A stretch of DNA of 5,533 nt, from positions 1 through 5,533 of the forward strand of contig JAVEEB010000168.1 of the NCBI GenBank assembly GCA_030840665.1, written 5' to 3'. Shown piece by piece: positions 1 to 5,533 of the stretch. Under the pieces are notes generated by a model. That model had not been told where the DNA came from. It saw only the letters and a list, made by a program, of their open reading frames with translations, and searched no databases. The translations under genes and the position numbers were made by a program. This DNA is from Frankiaceae bacterium (GTDB lineage: Bacteria > Actinomycetota > Actinomycetes > JAVEEB01). The number at the start of each line of letters is the position of its first letter. The stretch's first letter is position 1.

Positions 1-1058
1 TCCGGCGCAGCAGGCTGCCCGCGCCGCTGCACCTGGCCCTCACGCTGGCGACGTATGCGGCGGTGCCCGCGCGGGAGCGCCTGGGCGTCGCGCTCGCGGC
101 CCTGCGGCTCGCCCGCGTGGACGTCACGAAGGCCGCGACGGACGAGGAGACCTTCGGATCGTGGCTCGCGCGCCACGGCCAGTCCCCGCGCGCCGTCGAG
201 GCGCTGTGGTCGTTGATCACCGTGGCGACACTCAACATTTCGCCCGACGAGGCCTCGCTCGCGCTGGCGGCGATGGTGTTTCAAACGGGCTTGTTCGGCG
301 ACGCGGCTGCGGCCGACATCGGGCTGCCCGGCGCGCCGCTCGGCCTGCTGCACGGCCATGCCGGAGCCGTCGCGCTGGCCGCGGCCGGCGTCGACGTACG
401 CCTGGGTGCGCGCGTGCACTCGCTCGTGACCGGGCCGACGCGCGGGCCCGTGGTCCACACGGACGACGGCGGGCTCGAGGCCGACGCGGTCATCCTCGCC
501 GTGCCGCACGACGTCGCCGCGGGGCTGCTCCCGCCAGGGTCGACAGGTGCGGAAGGGCTCCGGATGTCGCCCATCATCAATGCACACGTGGTTTTCGACC
601 GGCGCGTGCTGGCCGAACCGTTCGCCGCACTGCTCGGCGGCGACCTGCAATGGGTCTTCGACCGCACGGCCATCAGCGGGTTGCCCAGCGGCCAGTACCT
701 GGCCGCGTCGATCTCGGCGGCCGACGGGCTCATCGGTCTGCGTACCCACGAGTTGCGCGAGCGGCTCCTCCCGCAATTCGTCGCGGCCTTCCCCGACGCC
801 GCCTCGGCCGAGGTGCTCGACTTCTTCGTCACGCGGGAGCCGGCCGCCACGTTCCGGCAGGCCGCCGGCACCGCGAAGCTGCGCCCGGGACCCGTGACCG
901 CGACGCCCGGGGTCTACCTGGCGGGGGCGTGGACGGCCACCGGCTGGCCCGCGACGATGGAGGGCGCAGTCCGGAGTGGGACGATGGCTGCAACCGCGGC
1001 CCTCGCCGAGCGCGCCGCCCACGACTCGCCGTCGGACCCGGAGGGGGCTCGCGCATGA
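1..1058 (+). CDS. hpnE: Hydroxysqualene dehydroxylase HpnE/HopC (FAD-dependent, 5'-truncated by window)
   Basis: Partial gene: the frame is open from base 3, so the start and the N-terminal FAD-binding GxGxxG region (roughly the first 100 residues) lie upstream of the window. The visible 351 residues fit the squalene-associated FAD-dependent desaturase family. Numbered from the first full codon, there is an LPAPLHL segment near 5-11, FGSWLARHGQS at 51-61, a TLN...EAS segment near 76-84, the strand ADAVILAVPHD at 160-170, and the C-terminal FAD-contact motif GVYLAGAWTATGWP at 303-316 followed by MEGAVRSG. Members reduce hydroxysqualene to squalene after HpnC and HpnD have acted, supplying squalene for hopanoids. 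The TGA stop overlaps the ATG of the prenyl synthase gene (ATGA, 1055-1058), so the two are probably translationally coupled. The GTG at 63 is internal, because homology continues upstream of it. A carotenoid-type desaturase is the alternative, but the prenyl synthase next door and the motif set favour HpnE. Confidence 0.88.
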   Translation, partial: RRSRLPAPLHLALTLATYAAVPARERLGVALAALRLARVDVTKAATDEETFGSWLARHGQSPRAVEALWSLITVATLNISPDEASLALAAMVFQTGLFGDAAAADIGLPGAPLGLLHGHAGAVALAAAGVDVRLGARVHSLVTGPTRGPVVHTDDGGLEADAVILAVPHDVAAGLLPPGSTGAEGLRMSPIINAHVVFDRRVLAEPFAALLGGDLQWVFDRTAISGLPSGQYLAASISAADGLIGLRTHELRERLLPQFVAAFPDAASAEVLDFFVTREPAATFRQAAGTAKLRPGPVTATPGVYLAGAWTATGWPATMEGAVRSGTMAATAALAERAAHDSPSDPEGARA

Positions 1059-2074
1059 CCAACGGCCTTCCCGTCGCCCTCGCCGCGGCGCGCGACCTCG
1101 TCGCCCCTGCCCTGCGAAACGCCGTCGAACAGCTCCCGTCGCCGCTCATCCGCCAGGTCGCCGGCTACCACCTGGGGTGGCTGGACGAGCACGGCGACGA
1201 ACGCTCGGGCGATTCCGGCAAGGCCTTGCGCCCCGCACTGGCCGTCCTGTCCGCGCGGGCGGTCTTCGCCGCCCCCGCCGTCGCGGTCCCCGCGGCGATC
1301 GCGGTGGAGCTCGTCCACAACTTCTCCTTGCTCCACGACGACCTGATGGACGGCGACAAGGAGCGCCGCCACCGGCCGACCGCGTGGACCTTGTACGGCG
1401 ACTCGGCCGCCATCCTCGCCGGCGACGCCCTCCTGGCGCTGGCCCAGCAGGTGCTGTTCGAGGTGGAGGGGGAGCGGGCGCTCCAGGCGAGCCGCCGGCT
1501 GACGAACGCCACGCAGGAGCTCATCCGGGGTCAGGTCGAGGACCTCGCGTTCGAGCGGCGGGCCGACGTCTCCGTCGCCGAGGTCTTGTCGATGGTGGCC
1601 GGCAAGACAGCGGCCCTGCTCGCCTGCTCGGCCGCCCTCGGCGCGGTCCTCGCGGGCGCACCCCCCGCGGCCGTCGCGGCCCTCGACGCCTTCGGGCACG
1701 AGCTCGGGATGGCCTTTCAGCTCGTCGACGACCTGCTCGGGATCTGGGGCCACCCGGAAGTCACCGGCAAGCCGGTCCTCGCCGATCTGCGGGCGCGCAA
1801 GAAGAGCGTCCCGGTCGTCGTGGCCCTCAACGCGGACGGCGCCAGTGGCGACCGCCTGCGCGCGCTCTTCGCGGCGGGGGGCCCGGACGGCGAGGAGGAG
1901 GTCGCCCTGGCGGCCAAGCTGATCGAGGACGCCGGAGCCCGCGAATGGACGACGGTCGAGGCCCGCGCCCGCCTCAACGCCGCGGTCGCGGAGCTCGACG
2001 CGTACGACTTCGACCCGTCGGTGCGGGCCGAGCTGGCCGACGTCGCCCGGTTCGTGGCGGCCCGGGAGCTGTAA
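1055..2074 (+). CDS. hopD: Polyprenyl (probably farnesyl) diphosphate synthase, hopanoid-cluster HopD type
   Basis: This 339-residue trans-isoprenyl diphosphate synthase would condense isopentenyl diphosphate with allylic diphosphates in the cytoplasm. Visible motifs are GKALRP (55-60; K56 and R59 for diphosphate binding), the first Asp-rich motif DDLMD (95-99) within SLLHDDLMDGD, a GQxxD element (159-163), the GKT segment (183-185), the second Asp-rich region FQLVDDLLGIWG (221-232) and RKKS (248-251). The second motif reads DDLLG instead of DDxxD, which I recall as usual in actinobacterial relatives. F90-S91 lie 5 and 4 residues before the first Asp, and an aromatic residue there is known to favour short products, which fits FPP for squalene. 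The ATG at 1055 is chosen because GGAGGGGG (1040-1047) sits 7 nt upstream, the ATGA overlap with hpnE couples it, and homology starts just after. The open frame extends far upstream, but that part is an Arg-rich shadow of hpnE. Geranylgeranyl diphosphate synthesis cannot be excluded. No terminator is seen after the TAA. Confidence 0.88.
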   Translation: MTNGLPVALAAARDLVAPALRNAVEQLPSPLIRQVAGYHLGWLDEHGDERSGDSGKALRPALAVLSARAVFAAPAVAVPAAIAVELVHNFSLLHDDLMDGDKERRHRPTAWTLYGDSAAILAGDALLALAQQVLFEVEGERALQASRRLTNATQELIRGQVEDLAFERRADVSVAEVLSMVAGKTAALLACSAALGAVLAGAPPAAVAALDAFGHELGMAFQLVDDLLGIWGHPEVTGKPVLADLRARKKSVPVVVALNADGASGDRLRALFAAGGPDGEEEVALAAKLIEDAGAREWTTVEARARLNAAVAELDAYDFDPSVRAELADVARFVAAREL

Positions 2075-2094
2075 AGCAGGCGGGCCATTAATCG

Positions 2095-2145
2095 TTAGAT
2101 GCATGCGCCATGCATGTGTTATGGTTGCGTTGTGCATACATCTAA
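2095..2145. promoter_or_regulatory. Nested inverted repeats, probable MarR operator
   Basis: An AT-rich island stands out from its GC-rich surroundings. The outer arms TTAGATGCATGCGC (2095-2108) and GTGCATACATCTAA (2132-2145) are inverted repeats matching at 12 of 14 positions. Inside lies a perfect 7-bp palindrome, ATGCATG-CGC-CATGCAT (2099-2115, centre 2107). A second, imperfect one is ATGGTTGC-GTTGT-GCATACAT (2121-2141, centre 2131, 6 of 8 pairs). The two centres are 24 bp apart. MarR proteins are dimers that typically bind 16-20 bp palindromes over their own promoters, and the next gene encodes one. Autorepression is inferred. Confidence 0.72.
2120..2131 (+). promoter_or_regulatory. Putative -10 box for leaderless marR transcript
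   Basis: TATGGT (2120-2125) fits the actinobacterial -10 pattern TAnnnT and is followed by 6 nt, then the GTG at 2132, placing a transcription start on or near the G of that codon. The box lies within the nested inverted repeats, where a bound repressor would block RNA polymerase. The -35 region is poor; TTAGAT at 2095-2100, 19 bp upstream, is the best match. The same arrangement precedes metF. Confidence 0.45.
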
Positions 2146-2593
2146 TTCGCCGGACACGGACGAGCAGCGCATCGCTTCGGCGCTGATCGCCGTGATGACC
2201 GGCCTCAAGGTCCAGATGAGCCGGGCGGGCCACGACTTCGCGCCCGCCTTCGTCCTGTATCGCGTGGCCGAGCAAGAGCCGGTGCGGGTCTCGGACCTCG
2301 CCGTGTGCTGCGGCCTCGATCCGTCGACCGTGAGCCGGCACGTGAAGACGCTCGAGGACCAGCAATTCGTCGCCCGCACCGTCGATCCTGAGGATCGCCG
2401 GGCCTCGCGGGTAGGACTGACCGACGGGGGCCGTGCCTACATCGCGACCCTCACTACCGCTCGCGCGCAACTGCTCAGCGACGCGCTCGCCGACTGGCCG
2501 GTCGACGACCGCCGGCAATTCCTTCGCCTCACCCAGCGGCTCGCCGCGTCCCTTGCCCAGCCCCCAATTTCCACCAGTTCGGAGCCGTCATGA
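2132..2593 (+). CDS. MarR-family winged-helix transcriptional regulator
   Basis: With the GTG start at 2132 the product is 153 residues, typical for MarR dimers. Order: an N-terminal dimerisation helix (about 10-33), the helix-turn-helix [24 protein letters not shown] (about 52-75, with recognition helix [13 protein letters not shown]), the wing with the family DPEDRR signature (85-90) leading to the LTDGG turn (96-100), then C-terminal dimerisation helices (about 101-142). An in-frame ATG at 2099 would add MHAPCMCYGCV, but that stretch is the operator palindrome, has no convincing Shine-Dalgarno, is AT-rich, and would be unusually Cys-rich; a third option is ATG 2114. I prefer 2132 with moderate certainty. 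The stop overlaps the transporter start (ATGA, 2590-2593), so it probably represses its own operon and is released by a substrate of the pump. The inducing ligand cannot be read from sequence. A Cys pair, C59-C60, sits just before the recognition helix. Confidence 0.9.
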   Translation: MHTSNSPDTDEQRIASALIAVMTGLKVQMSRAGHDFAPAFVLYRVAEQEPVRVSDLAVCCGLDPSTVSRHVKTLEDQQFVARTVDPEDRRASRVGLTDGGRAYIATLTTARAQLLSDALADWPVDDRRQFLRLTQRLAASLAQPPISTSSEPS

Positions 2594-4179
2594 CCACCGA
2601 AGCACAAACGGGTGCCCCTCAGCCGCCCGTGCACGCCGGTCCGCCCGCAGCCCTCACGCACGCCCAGATCAAGGTCGTGGTGTGGGCCGTCATGGCCGGG
2701 ATGCTGCTCGCGGCCCTCGACATGAGCATCGTCGGCACCGCGCTGCCGACGATCGTGTCGCAACTCAACGGCCTCAACTCGCTCTCCTGGGTCGTGACCG
2801 CGTACCTGCTGACCTCGACCGCGGTGACACCCCTGTGGGGCAAGCTGTCGGACCTCTACGGCCGGCGGCTGGCGTTCCAGTCCACGATCGGCATCTTCCT
2901 GCTGGGGTCGGCTCTCGCCGGCCTGAGCCAGAACATGCCGGAGCTCATCGCCTTCCGCGCACTGCAGGGCATCGGCGGCGGTGGCCTCTTCTCCATCGCG
3001 CTCGCCATCATCGGCGACGTCATCCCGCCCCGCGAGCGCGGCCGCTATCAGGGCTACTTCGGCGCGGTCTTCGGCACGTCGTCCGTGATCGGCCCGCTGC
3101 TCGGCGGCCTGTTCACCGACACGATCGGCTGGCGCTGGATCTTCTACATCAACCTGCCGATCGGTGCCGTCGCGCTCTACATCATCACGACCGCGCTGAA
3201 CACCCCGCCCGTCCGCCGCGAACACACCATCGACTACGCCGGTGCCGGCGCCATCGTGGCCGCGGTCACGTCGCTGGTGCTCTACCTGACGCTCGCCGGG
3301 AAGAACGCCGAGTGGACCAAGCCGCAATACCTGCCGCTGGTCATCGGGTTCTTCGTGCTGACGGTCGCGTTCGTCCTCATCGAACGCCGGGCCGCCGAGC
3401 CGATCCTGCCTATGCGGCTCTTCCAGCGCTCCATCTTCACCGTGGCCAGCATCTACTCGTTCCTGGCCGGCGTTGCGATGTTCGGTGCGGTCATCTTCCT
3501 GCCGGAGTACCTGCAGGTCGTGAAGGGCATGTCCGCCACCGAATCGGGCCTCGCGCTGATCCCGATGGTCGTCGGCATCGCCGGGCTGTCGATCGTTGCC
3601 GGTCGGCTCGTCAGCAAGACGGGGCGCTACAAGGTCTGGCCGATCGCGGGCGCCATCATCCTCGTCGTCGGCATGTTCGACCTGGCGCACCTGCGGGTCA
3701 ACACGCCTTACTGGCAGATCGCACTCGGCGCGTTCATCGTCGGCACCGGGCTCGGCTTCACCATGCAAACCTTGATGGTCGCTGTGCAGAACGACGTCGA
3801 GTACCGCGACATGGGCACCGCGACGAGCGGCATCACGTTCTTCCGCCAGATCGGCAGCGCGCTGGGCGTGGCGCTGCTCGGCTCGATCCTGTCCAGCCGG
3901 CTCGTGCACTACCTGGGCGCCAACGTGCCGGTCGGCGTGAAGCTGCCGGACGTCAGCAAGCTCGACGCGATCAAAGGCATCACGGATCCGGTCGTCAAGG
4001 GGTACGTGCTGAGGTCATTCGCGTCGGCGCTCGACGACGTGTTCCTGGTCGGGGTCCCGTTCGTCGTGATCGCCCTCGTGGTGGCGCTGTTCCTCAAGGA
4101 GATCCCGCTGCGTTCGGGGGCCGCGCCCGCGGCTGCCCAGGACGATGCGGACGTCGAGGTCGTGGCCGCCGGTCACTGA
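2590..4179 (+). CDS. DHA2-family MFS drug:H+ antiporter (EmrB/QacA type, 14 TM)
   Basis: This 529-residue inner-membrane exporter has the usual length for the 14-helix DHA2 group. After a Pro/Ala-rich cytoplasmic N-terminus (1-25), TM1 carries [13 protein letters not shown] (43-55) with the membrane-embedded D44. Motif [11 protein letters not shown] (84-93), lies in the TM2-TM3 loop. [10 protein letters not shown] (123-132) in TM4 follows the motif-B pattern with R123. The antiporter motif [13 protein letters not shown] (162-173), is in TM5. [12 protein letters not shown] (181-192) is the characteristic stretch before TM6. A long outer loop (about 438-480) precedes the last helix (about 486-503), as in other DHA2 members. 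The C-terminus is an acidic/Ala tail. The ATG at 2590 has GGAG at 2581-2584, 5 nt upstream, and overlaps the marR stop, indicating coupled translation. It probably exports amphipathic or cationic toxic compounds by proton exchange. Substrate unknown; export of an isoprenoid-related compound is possible but unsupported. Confidence 0.92.
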   Translation: MTTEAQTGAPQPPVHAGPPAALTHAQIKVVVWAVMAGMLLAALDMSIVGTALPTIVSQLNGLNSLSWVVTAYLLTSTAVTPLWGKLSDLYGRRLAFQSTIGIFLLGSALAGLSQNMPELIAFRALQGIGGGGLFSIALAIIGDVIPPRERGRYQGYFGAVFGTSSVIGPLLGGLFTDTIGWRWIFYINLPIGAVALYIITTALNTPPVRREHTIDYAGAGAIVAAVTSLVLYLTLAGKNAEWTKPQYLPLVIGFFVLTVAFVLIERRAAEPILPMRLFQRSIFTVASIYSFLAGVAMFGAVIFLPEYLQVVKGMSATESGLALIPMVVGIAGLSIVAGRLVSKTGRYKVWPIAGAIILVVGMFDLAHLRVNTPYWQIALGAFIVGTGLGFTMQTLMVAVQNDVEYRDMGTATSGITFFRQIGSALGVALLGSILSSRLVHYLGANVPVGVKLPDVSKLDAIKGITDPVVKGYVLRSFASALDDVFLVGVPFVVIALVVALFLKEIPLRSGAAPAAAQDDADVEVVAAGH

Positions 4180-4198
4180 CCCGACCGACGCCCCGTCA

Positions 4199-4229
4199 GA
4201 AGGCCCGCCGCGACATGCGGCGGGCCTTC
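4199..4229 (+). terminator. Rho-independent-like terminator after the MarR/MFS operon
   Basis: A perfect 13-bp stem, GAAGGCCCGCCGC (4199-4211) paired with GCGGCGGGCCTTC (4217-4229), closes a 5-nt loop GACAT, 19 nt past the transporter stop. The following GTCGT is only weakly U-rich, as is common in actinobacterial terminators. It separates the efflux operon from metF. Confidence 0.85.
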
Positions 4230-4259
4230 GTCGTACAAGAAGGCAGTTGTTCCATCGTC

Positions 4260-4271
4260 TAATCTGCACAG
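4260..4271 (+). promoter_or_regulatory. Putative -10 box for leaderless metF transcript
   Basis: TAATCT (4260-4265) matches TAnnnT and is followed by 6 nt before the GTG at 4272, so transcription would begin at the start codon. No Shine-Dalgarno sequence precedes that codon, and no clear -35 hexamer is seen 16-19 bp upstream (the region reads AAGAAGGCAG). The box follows the terminator, giving metF its own promoter. No riboswitch-like structure fits in the 92-base gap. Confidence 0.5.
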
Positions 4272-5162
4272 GTGTCCACCACCCGTCTCTCGCTGCCTGC
4301 CCTCTACGCGTCCGGCCAGCGGTCGTACTCGTTCGAGTTCTTTCCGCCCAAGACCCCGGAGGGCGAAGCGGCCCTCTGGACCGCGATCGGGGAGCTCGAG
4401 CCGCTGCGCCCGACCTTCGTGTCGCTCACGTACGGCGCCGGGGGTTCGACGCGCGAGATGAACGTCCGGGTCACCGGGCGCATTGCCAGCGAGACGTCGC
4501 TGATCCCCGTCGGTCACCTGACTTGCGTCGGGGCCACCCGCGAGGAGGTGGCGGACGTCATCCGTCAGTACGGCGAGGCGGGCGTCCACAACATCCTCGC
4601 TCTCCGCGGGGACCCGCAGGGCGGCGTGGGGGAGCAGTGGCAGGCCCACGAGGGTGGCATGTCGTACGCGGTGGATCTCGTGAAGCTCCTCGCCGAGATC
4701 GGGGGCTTCTCGGTGGGCGTCGCCGCGTTCCCGGAGAAGCATCCCGAGGCCACCGATCTCGAGGCAGACGCGCTGCGGCTGGTCGAGAAGTTCGACGCCG
4801 GCGCGGAGTTCGCGGTCACGCAGTTCTTCTTCGAGGCGAGGCACTACTTCGCACTCGTCGAGCGGGTGCGCGCCCTCGGCAGCGACAAGCCGATCCTGCC
4901 GGGCATCATGCCGGTGACGAACGTCGCGCAGATCGAACGGATGGCGCAGCTGTCCGGCGCCGCGATGCCCGAATGGCTGACCACGCGGCTGCGCGCCGCC
5001 CAGGACGACCCGCACGAGGTTCGTGCGATCGGCGTCGAGGTCGCCATCGACCTGTGCCGCGAACTGCTCGACGGCGGCGCGCCGGGCCTGCACTTCTACA
5101 CGCTCAACCGGTCCACCGCGACGCGGGATATCTATGCGGGGCTAGGTCTCGCGGCCGTCTGA
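4272..5162 (+). CDS. metF: 5,10-methylenetetrahydrofolate reductase
   Basis: This 296-residue enzyme, full length for bacterial MetF, is an FAD-containing cytoplasmic TIM barrel that reduces 5,10-methylene-THF to 5-methyl-THF for methionine synthase. Evidence in order: SFEFFPPK (20-27) with the catalytic Glu at 22; SLTYGAGGST (51-60) with T53; GHLTCVG (81-87); NILALRGDP (107-115) with D114, equivalent to the flavin-contacting Asp of E. coli MetF (D120); GVAAFPEKHPEA (149-160); FAVTQFFF (180-187) with substrate-contacting Q184; PGIMPV (210-215); and the C-terminal GLHFYTLNRS (272-281). The GTG at 4272 is chosen because it gives the family N-terminus, has a TAnnnT box 6 nt upstream, and no better start with a ribosome site exists; translation from a leaderless message is inferred. 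It is separated from the efflux operon by a terminator. Polyprenyl synthase and metF-like genes are also neighbours in other actinobacteria (idsA2/Rv2172c in Mycobacterium), so the MarR/MFS pair may be an insertion. Confidence 0.95.
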   Translation: MSTTRLSLPALYASGQRSYSFEFFPPKTPEGEAALWTAIGELEPLRPTFVSLTYGAGGSTREMNVRVTGRIASETSLIPVGHLTCVGATREEVADVIRQYGEAGVHNILALRGDPQGGVGEQWQAHEGGMSYAVDLVKLLAEIGGFSVGVAAFPEKHPEATDLEADALRLVEKFDAGAEFAVTQFFFEARHYFALVERVRALGSDKPILPGIMPVTNVAQIERMAQLSGAAMPEWLTTRLRAAQDDPHEVRAIGVEVAIDLCRELLDGGAPGLHFYTLNRSTATRDIYAGLGLAAV

Positions 5163-5163
5163 T

Positions 5164-5187
5164 CCGGTCACACCTCCGCGGAACCGG
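5164..5187 (+). terminator. Weak hairpin after metF, possible terminator
   Basis: CCGGT (5164-5168) pairs with ACCGG (5183-5187) just after the metF stop, enclosing a 14-nt loop that contains the palindrome TCCGCGGA (5175-5182). There is no U-tract. It could weakly end the metF transcript, or it may be chance in GC-rich DNA. Confidence 0.2.
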
Positions 5188-5188
5188 G

Positions 5189-5203
5189 GTGGGGGAGTCC
5201 CAC
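5189..5203 (+). promoter_or_regulatory. Hairpin over a distant Shine-Dalgarno of the SIMPL gene
   Basis: The purine run GGGGGAG (5191-5197) is the only ribosome-binding candidate before the ATG at 5215, but it ends 17 nt away, much farther than usual. It sits inside a short inverted repeat, GTGGG (5189-5193) with CCCAC (5199-5203). Folding would hide the Shine-Dalgarno sequence. Regulation is speculative. Confidence 0.25.
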
Positions 5204-5214
5204 GTCCAACGCGC

Positions 5215-5533
5215 ATGGACACCTCTCGCAGGATCACCGTCGCGGCAACCGCGTTGGCCGCCACCGCCGTACTCATCGCCGTGTACGCCCTCGGACAGTC
5301 CGGGGCTCACGCGACGTCGGCAACCGTCACGCCCGCTCCCTCACCCACGTCCGGCCCGAGCTCGGCCGCGCCGGCGATCTCGGTTGCCGGCCTCGGCAAG
5401 GTGTCCGGCACCCCGGACATCCTCTCGCTCTCGCTCGGCGTGGAGGTGCGCGCCGCGAACGTCTCGGCCGCCATGGATTCCGCGAGCAAGTCGATGCGCG
5501 ACGTCCTCGCCGCGCTGAAGTCGTCGGGAGTTG
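5215..5533 (+). CDS. Secreted SIMPL-domain (DUF541, YggE-like) protein, 3'-truncated by window
   Basis: The first 106 codons are present; the gene runs off the window. The product starts with a Sec-type signal peptide: MDTSRR, a hydrophobic core at about 7-26, and an AHA cleavage site at 31-33. A low-complexity Thr/Ser/Pro/Ala linker follows at 34-53. The SIMPL domain then begins with ISVAGLGKVSGTPDILSLSLGVEV (55-78), the typical GxGxVxxxPD...GVE opening, followed by a helix AAMDSASKSMRDVLAALKSSGV that matches the family's next helix. SIMPL/DUF541 proteins are periplasmic or exported; E. coli YggE is linked to lower oxidative stress, but the biochemical role is unknown. No cysteine lipobox is seen, so it is probably secreted or anchored by an uncleaved N-terminal helix. 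The ATG at 5215 is the only start in this frame in the 52-nt gap after metF and leaves the signal peptide intact. Whether it shares the metF transcript is unclear. Confidence 0.85.
   Translation, partial: MDTSRRITVAATALAATAVLIAVYALGQSGAHATSATVTPAPSPTSGPSSAAPAISVAGLGKVSGTPDILSLSLGVEVRAANVSAAMDSASKSMRDVLAALKSSGV

Noticed and set aside
161..1054. Upstream extension of the prenyl synthase frame through hpnE, suggesting a fusion protein
   Set aside because: The extension is Arg-rich and featureless, while a strong Shine-Dalgarno and ATG at 1055 fit the family N-terminus.
914..2518. Long minus-strand open frame (534 codons) opposite hopD and marR
   Set aside because: It spans two genes with clear family motifs on the other strand, its product is Arg/Gly/Val-rich without a recognisable fold, and long antisense frames are expected in GC-rich DNA.
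2437..3909. Long minus-strand open frame (490 codons) opposite the transporter
   Set aside because: The Asp/Arg/His/Glu-rich low-complexity product is the usual reverse-frame shadow of a hydrophobic membrane protein gene.
2433..4262. 609-codon plus-strand frame overlapping marR and the transporter
   Set aside because: It is a frame-shifted shadow with Arg/Pro-rich composition; the DHA2 motifs lie in the other frame.
4180..4271. Riboswitch or small RNA upstream of metF
   Set aside because: The 92-base gap is largely taken by the terminator and a promoter box; the remaining space is too short for a SAM or cobalamin riboswitch, and the transcript appears leaderless.
4145..5518. 457-codon plus-strand frame across metF and the SIMPL gene
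   Set aside because: Its translation is Arg/Pro-rich with no domain, and metF and the SIMPL gene are convincing in their own frames.
1..5533. CRISPR arrays, tRNA/rRNA genes, insertion sequences or transposases
   Set aside because: Reading both strands I found no regularly spaced repeats, tRNA-like cloverleaf, terminal inverted repeats or transposase motifs; intergenic space is under 100 bases everywhere.

Overview
The window comes from a GC-rich actinobacterium. Codon third positions are mostly G or C, GTG starts occur, two adjacent gene pairs overlap by ATGA, and the first two genes match the order of the streptomycete-type hopanoid (hop/hpn) locus. Five genes and the start of a sixth all read on the + strand and fill the window almost completely. 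I could not assign a genus.

Layout. (1) 1-2074: the end of a squalene/hopanoid precursor operon. It holds the C-terminal three quarters of hydroxysqualene dehydroxylase HpnE (HopC), coupled by an ATGA overlap to a short-chain polyprenyl diphosphate synthase of the HopD type. (2) 2075-2145: an AT-rich regulatory island with nested inverted repeats. (3) 2132-4179: a two-gene unit of a MarR-type repressor and a 14-helix DHA2-type drug/proton antiporter, again joined by an ATGA overlap. (4) 4180-4271: an intergenic gap with a strong 13-bp terminator hairpin and a probable leaderless promoter. (5) 4272-5162: methylenetetrahydrofolate reductase (metF). (6) 5215-5533: the first 106 codons of a secreted SIMPL-domain (DUF541) protein, cut by the window edge.

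How the parts work together. The HopD-type enzyme would make the prenyl diphosphate (probably farnesyl diphosphate) that the HpnC/HpnD enzymes, expected upstream, condense to hydroxysqualene, which HpnE reduces to squalene. Squalene-hopene cyclase, which follows hopD in Streptomyces, is not here. The MarR/efflux pair looks like a self-contained, autoregulated export module placed between prenyl synthase and metF. metF supplies 5-methyl-THF for methionine synthesis and probably has its own promoter.

No undescribed multi-gene system is visible. The best leads are the nested palindromes over the marR start region and the matching TAnnnT-N6-GTG arrangement upstream of marR and metF, which suggests leaderless transcripts and a shorter MarR than the longest open frame would give.
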